64,000 bases of DNA from Daphnia carinata (lineage: Eukaryota > Arthropoda > Branchiopoda > Diplostraca > Daphniidae), in NCBI RefSeq assembly GCF_022539665.2, contig NW_026712464.1:185677-249676 (forward strand), written 5' to 3'. The translations under genes and the position numbers were made by a program. The notes under the pieces are model-generated. The model worked only from the letters and a program-made list of their open reading frames with translations. It was not told the origin of the DNA and did no database searches. Positions within the stretch are counted from its first letter, which is position 1. Every line of letters begins with the position of its first letter. Shown here one piece after another: positions 57,401 to 64,000 of the stretch.

Positions 57401-60400
57401 TATTTGATGCTGTTTGAATGTAGATCATGAAACTGATTCTATAACACTATATTCACATTGAATACACGTATATTTGATGCTGTTTGAATGTAGATATTGA
57501 AACTCACTGTATCTATAACACTATATTCACATTGAATACACGTATATTTTATGCTGTTTGAATGTAGATCATGAAACTGATTCTATAACACTATATTCAC
57601 ATTGAATACACGTATATTTGATGCTGTTTGAATGTAGATATTGAAACTCATTGTATAACACTATATTCACATTGAATACACGTATATTTGATGCTGTTTG
57701 AATGTAGATATTGAAACTGATGTATAACACTATATTCACATTGAATACACGTATATTTGATGCTGTTTGAATGTAGATATTGAAACTCACTGTATCACAC
57801 TATATTCACATTGAATACACGTATATTTGATGCTGTTTGAATGTAGATATTGAAACTCACTGTATCATACTATATTCACATTGAATACACGTATATTTGA
57901 TGCTGTTTGAATGTAGATATTGAAACTCATTCTATAACACTATATTCACATTGAATACACGTATATTTGATGCTGTTTGAATGTAGATATTGAAACTCAC
58001 TGTATCACACTATATTCACATTGAATACACGTATATTTGATGCTGTTTGAATGTAGATCATGAAACTGATTCTATAACACTATATTCACATTGAATACAC
58101 GTATATTTGATGCTGTTTGAATGTAGATATTGAAACTCACTGTATCACTATATTCACATTGAATACACGTATATTTGATGCTGTTTGAATGTAGATATTG
58201 AAACTCACTCTATCACACTATATTCACATTGAATACACGTATATTTGATGCTGTTTGAATGTAGATATTGAAACTCACTGTATCACACTATATTCACATT
58301 GAATACACGTATATTTGATGCTGTTTGAATGTAGATATTGAAACTGATTCTGTAACACTATATTCACATTGAATAAACGTATATTTGATGCTGTTTGAAT
58401 GTAGATCATTGAAACTGATTCTATAACACTATATTCACATTGAATAAACGGAAATTAGATGCTGTTAGATTGTGGATATGTTCAATTAATGTATAACACT
58501 ATATTCACATTGAATACACGTATATTTGATGCTGTTTGAATGTAGATATTGAAACTGATTCTATCACACTATATTCACATTGAATACACGTATATTTGAT
58601 GCTGTTTGAATGTAGATCATTGAAACTGATTCTATAACACTATATTCACATTGAATACACGTATATTTGATGCTGTTTGAATGTAGATATTGAAACTCAC
58701 TGTATCACACTATATTCACATTGAATACACGTATATTTGATGCTGTTTGAATGTAGATCATGAAACTGATTCTATAACACTATATTCACATTGAATACAC
58801 GTATATTTGATGCTGTTTGAATGTAGATATTGAAACTCACTGTATCACACTATATTCACATTGAATACACGTATATTTGATGCTGTTTGAATGTAGATAT
58901 TGAAACTCACGGTATCACACTATAGTCACATTGAATACACGTATATTGATGCTGTTTGAATGTAGATATTGAAACTGATTCTATAACACTATATTCACAT
59001 TGAATACACGTATATTTGATGCTGTTTGAATGTAGATATTGAAACTGATTCTATAACACTATATTCACATTGAATACACGTATATTTGATGCTGTTTGAA
59101 TGTAGATATTGAAACTGATTCTATAACACTATATTCACATTGAATACACGTATATTTGATGCTGTTTGAATGTAGATATTGAAACTGATTCTATAACACT
59201 ATATTCACATTGAATACACGTATATTTGATGCTGTTTGAATGTAGATATTGAAACTGATTCTGTATCACACTATATTCACATTGAATACACGTATATTTG
59301 ATGCTGTTTGAATGTAGATATTGAAACTGATTCTATAACACTATATTCACATTGAATACACGTATATTTGATGCTGTTTGAATGTAGATATTGAAACTGA
59401 TTCTATAACACTATATTCACATTGAATACACGTATATTTGATGCTGTTTGAATGTAGATATTGAAACTGATTCTATCACACTATATTCACATTGAATACA
59501 CGTATATTTGATGCTGTTTGAATGTAGATCATTGAAACTGATTCTATAACACTATATTCACATTGAATACACGTATATTTGATGCTGTTTGAATGTAGAT
59601 ATTGAAACTGATTCTATAACACTATATTCACATTGAATACACGTATATTTGATGCTGTTTGAATGTAGATATTGAAACTCATTCTATAACACTATATTCA
59701 CAATGAATGCACGTATATTTGATGCTGTTTGAATGTAGATCATGAAACTGATTCTATAACACTATATTCACATTGAATACACGTATATTTGATGCTGTTT
59801 GAATGTAGATATTGAAACTGATTCTATAACACTATATTCACATTGAATACACGTATATTTGATGCTGTTTGAATGTAGATATTGAAACTGATTCTATAAC
59901 ACTATATTCACATTGAATACACGTATATTTGATGCTGTTTGAATGTAGATATTGAAACTCACTGTATCACACTATATTCACATTGAATACACGTATATTT
60001 GATACTGTTTGAATGTAGATATTGAAACTGATTCTATAACACTATATTCACATTGAATACACGTATATTTGATGCTGTTTGAATGTAGATATTGAAACTC
60101 ACTGTATCACACTATATTCACATTGAATACACGTATATTTGATGCTGTTTGAATGTAGATATTGAAACTCACTGTATAACACTATATTCACATTGAATAC
60201 ACGTATATATTATGCTGTTTGAATGTAGATCATTGAAACTGATTCTATAACACTATATTCACATTGAATACACGTATATTTGATGCTGTTTGAATGTAGA
60301 TCATTGAAACTGATTCTATAACACTATATTCACATTGAATACACGTATATTTGATGCTGTTTGAATGTAGATATTGAAACTCACTGTATCACACTATATT

Positions 60401-63400
60401 CACATTGAATACACGTATATTTGATACTGTTTGAATGTAGATCATTGAAACTGATTCTATAACACTATATTCACATTGAATACACGTATATTTGATACTG
60501 TTTGAATGTAGATCATGAAACTGATTCTATAACACTATATTCACATTGAATACACGTATATTTGATGCTGTTTGAATGTAGATATTGAAACTCATTCTAT
60601 AACACTATATTCACATTGAATACACGTATATTTGATGCTGTTTGAATGTAGATCATGAAACTGATTCTATAACACTATATTCACATTGAATACACGTATA
60701 TTTGATGCTGTTTGAATGTAGATATTGAAACTCACTGTATCACACTATATTCACATTGAATACACGTATATTTGATACTGTTTGAATGTAGATCATTGAA
60801 ACTGATTCTATAACACTATATTCACATTGAATACACGTATATTTGATGCTGTTTGAATGTAGATATTGAAACTGATTCTATAACACTATATTCACATTGA
60901 ATACACGTATATTTGATGCTGTTTGAATGTAGATATTGAAACTGATTCTATAACACTATATTCACATTGAATACACGTATATTTGATGCTGTTTGAATGT
61001 AGATCATTGAAACTGATTCTATAACACTATATTCACATTGAATACACGTATATTTGATGCTGTTTGAATGTAGATATTGAAACTGATTCTATAACACTAT
61101 ATTCACATTGAATACACGTATATTTGATGCTGTTTGAATGTAGATATTGAAACTCATTCTATAACACTATATTCACAATGAATACACGTATATTTGATAC
61201 TGTTTGAATGTAGATCATGAAACTGATTCTATAACACTATATTCACATTGAATACACGTATATTTGATGCTGTTTGAATGTAGATATTGAAACTCACTGT
61301 ATCACACTATATTCACATTGAATACACGTATATTTGATGCTGTTTGAATGTAGATATTGAAACTGATTCTATAACACTATATTCACATTGAATACACGTA
61401 TATTTGATGCTGTTTGAATGTAGATCATGAAACTGATTCTATAACACTATATTCACATTGAATACACGTATATTTGATGCTGTTTGAATGTAGATCATGA
61501 AACTGATTCTATAACACTATATTCACATTGAATACACGTATATTTGATGCTGTTTGAATGTAGATCATGAAACTGATTCTATAACACTATATTCACATTG
61601 AATACACGTATATTTGATGCTGTTTGAATGTAGATATTGAAACTCACTGTATCACACTATATTCACATTGAATACACGTATATTTGATGCTGTTTGAATG
61701 TAGATCATTGAAACTGATTCTATAACACTATATTCACATTGAATACACGTATATTTGATGCTGTTTGAATGTAGATCATGAAACTGATTCTATAACACTA
61801 TATTCACATTGAATACACGTATATTTGATGCTGTTTGAATGTAGATATTGAAACTCACTGTATCACACTATATTCACATTGAATACACGTATATTTGATG
61901 CTGTTTGAATGTAGATCATTGAAACTGATTCTATAACACTATATTCACATTGAATACACGTATATTTGATGCTGTTTGAATGTAGATATTGAAACTGATT
62001 CTATAACACTATATTCACATTGAATACACGTATATTTGATGCTGTTTGAATGTAGATATTGAAACTGATTCTATAACACTATATTCACATTGAATACACG
62101 TATATTTGATGCTGTTTGAATGTAGATATTGAAACTGATTCTATAACACTATATTCACATTGAATACACGTATATTTGATGCTGTTTGAATGTAGATATT
62201 GAAACTCATTCTATAACACTATATTCACATTGAATACACGTATATTTGATGCTGTTTGAATGTAGATATTGAAACTGATTCTATAACACTATATTCACAT
62301 TGAATACACACGTATATTTGATACTGTTTGAATGTAGATCATGAAACTGATTCTATAACACTATATTCACATTGAATACACGTATATTTGATGCTGTTTG
62401 AATGTAGATCATTGAAACTGATTCTATAACACTATATTCACATTGAATACACGTATATTTGATGCTGTTTGAATGTAGATCATTAAACTGATTCTATAAC
62501 ACTATATTCACATTGAATACACGTATATTTGATGCTGTTTGCATGTAGATATTGAAACTCATTCTATAACACTATATTCACATTGAATACACGTATATTT
62601 GATACTGTTTGAATGTAGATCATGAAACTGATTCTATAACACTATATTCACATTGAATACACGTATATTTGATGCTGTTTGAATGTAGATCATGAAACTG
62701 ATTCTAACTCACTTATCACATTGTATTCACATTGAATACACGTATATTTGATACTGTTTGAATGTAGATCATGAAACTGATTCTATAACACTATATTCAC
62801 ATTGAATACACGTATATTTGATGCTGTTTGAATGTAGATCATGAAACTGATTCTATAACACTATATTCACATTGAATACACGTATATTTGATGCTGTTTG
62901 AATGTAGATCATGAAACTGATTCTATAACACTATATTCACATTGAATACACGTATATTTGATGCTGTTTGAATGTAGATCATGAAACTGATTCTATAACA
63001 CTATATTCACATTGAATACACGTATATTTGATACTGTTTGAATGTAGATCATGAAACTGATTCTATAACACTATATTCACATTGAATACACGTATATTTG
63101 ATGCTGTTTGAATGTAGATCATGAAACTGATTCTATAACACTATATTCACATTGAATACACGTATATTTGATGCTGTTTGAATGTAGATCATGAAACTGA
63201 TTCTATAACACTATATTCACATTGAATACACGTATATTTGATACTGTTTGAATGTAGATCATGAAACTGATTCTATAACACTATATTCACATTGAATACA
63301 CGTATATTTGATACTGTTTGAATGTAGATCATGAAACTGATTCTATAACACTATATTCACATTGAATACACGTATATTTGATGCTGTTTGAATGTAGATC

Positions 63401-63989
63401 ATGAAACTGATTCTATAACACTATATTCACATTGAATACACGTATATTTGATGCTGTTTGAATGTAGATCATGAAACTGATTCTATAACACTATATTCAC
63501 ATTGAATACACGTATATTTGATGCTGTTTGAATGTAGATATTGAAACTGATTCTATAACACTATATTCACATTGAATACACGTATATTTGATACTGTTTG
63601 AATGTAGATCATGAAACTGATTCTATAACACTATATTCACATTGAATACACGTATATTTGATGCTGTTTGAATGTAGATATTGAAACTCACTGTATCACA
63701 TTGTATTCACATTGAATACACGTATATTTGATACTGTTTGAATGTAGATCATGAAACTGATTCTATAACACTATATTCACATTGAATACACGTATATTTG
63801 ATGCTGTTTGAATGTAGATCATGAAACTGATTCTATAACACTATATTCACATTGAATACACGTATATTTGATGCTGTTTGAATGTAGATATGAAACTGAT
63901 TCTATAACACTATATTCACATTGAATACACGTATATTTGATGCTGTTTGAATGTAGATATTGAAACTCACTGTATCACATTGTATTCAC
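51467..63989 (+). repeat. 70-bp satellite array, right A/B domain
   Basis: About 179 monomers of type A mixed with B copies ending tatcaCac, so its composition matches the far-left domain rather than the adjacent ones. C copies increase again after about 60 kb. From about 54.7 kb, many 71-bp copies carry gatCATTgaa, a fusion of the ATT and CAT states. Three copies carry ttgtattcac (62721, 63701, 63980). No gene is seen. Confidence 0.93.
58440..58500 (+). repeat. strongly diverged monomer
   Basis: Reads gaataaacggaaattagatg, then ctgttagattgtggatatg and ttcaattaatg, between near-perfect copies. It is another isolated relic or damaged copy, with no recognisable inserted element. Confidence 0.72.
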
Positions 63990-64000
63990 ATTGAAACCTA
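63990..64000 (+). other. departure from satellite at window end
   Basis: After ttcacattgaa the consensus continues tacacg, but here it reads accta. Eleven bases are too few to tell an array edge from a mutated monomer. Confidence 0.3.

Noticed and set aside
1057-57790. Minus-strand frames of 64-75 codons at 1057-1284, 4952-5164, 34686-34892, 43563-43760, 55776-55970, 56962-57156 and 57569-57790
   Set aside because: All are the satellite read through in changing frames (70 is not a multiple of 3), with one repeated peptide and ends set by random monomer changes. No coding evidence.
1-64000. CRISPR array
   Set aside because: Repeats are contiguous at 70 bp with no unique spacers, and the setting is eukaryotic satellite.
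1-64000. CENP-B box or telomere repeat
   Set aside because: No match to the CENP-B core (TTCG....A..CGGG) in the monomer, and no TTAGGG/CCCTAA tandem. The aaccta at the window end is a single partial match.

Overview
This window is almost entirely one satellite DNA. About 59.4 kb of the 64 kb is a head-to-tail array of an AT-rich 70-bp monomer, roughly 850 copies, all in the same orientation. It is interrupted once, by a 4.6-kb insertion at 14278-18875. The sequence is eukaryotic and most likely from an animal, since tandem satellite plus a Helitron is typical there; the species cannot be named from it. There is no rRNA, tRNA, CRISPR array or convincing protein-coding gene. The window lies inside a heterochromatin-like block (centromeric, pericentromeric or subtelomeric; the sequence does not say which).

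Layout of the satellite. Monomers differ at a few linked positions, giving three main types. Type A has gatGctg, gatATTgaa and actGATTCTATAAC. Type B has gatGctg, gatATTgaa and actCACTGTATCAT or ...CAC. Type C has gatActg, gatCATgaa and actGATTCTATAAC. The array falls into domains. 1-5373 is mostly type A. 5374-14277 and 18876-43740 are mostly alternating B and C (a 140-bp dimer). 43741-51466 is nearly pure C with sparse ATT-type monomers. 51467-63989 is A mixed with the CAC form of B. Several domain edges coincide with broken monomers (about 115, 43740, 51467). Larger repeat layers sit on top: a duplicated segment of about 2.6-2.9 kb (5711-8600 and 9764-12391), a 10-monomer 700-bp higher-order repeat at 47.4-49.6 kb, and recurrent 350-bp and 980-bp spacings.

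The insertion has the hallmarks of a canonical non-autonomous Helitron on the + strand: a 5' TCTACT start with TTTATAAAAGC, a 3' CTAG end, a perfect 6-bp-stem hairpin 11 nt before that end, no target-site duplication, and insertion exactly between A and T of a satellite monomer. No Rep/helicase coding region was seen. Its interior holds a 20-bp minisatellite and about nine degenerate copies of a roughly 400-bp unit (14.85-18.24 kb). Some of these copies contain polypyrimidine-AG/GTAAG-like edges and short open segments in a corresponding frame. This interior is the least explained part of the window.

Limits: types, offsets and open frames were read by eye. Domain edges are accurate to about one monomer unless exact bases are given.
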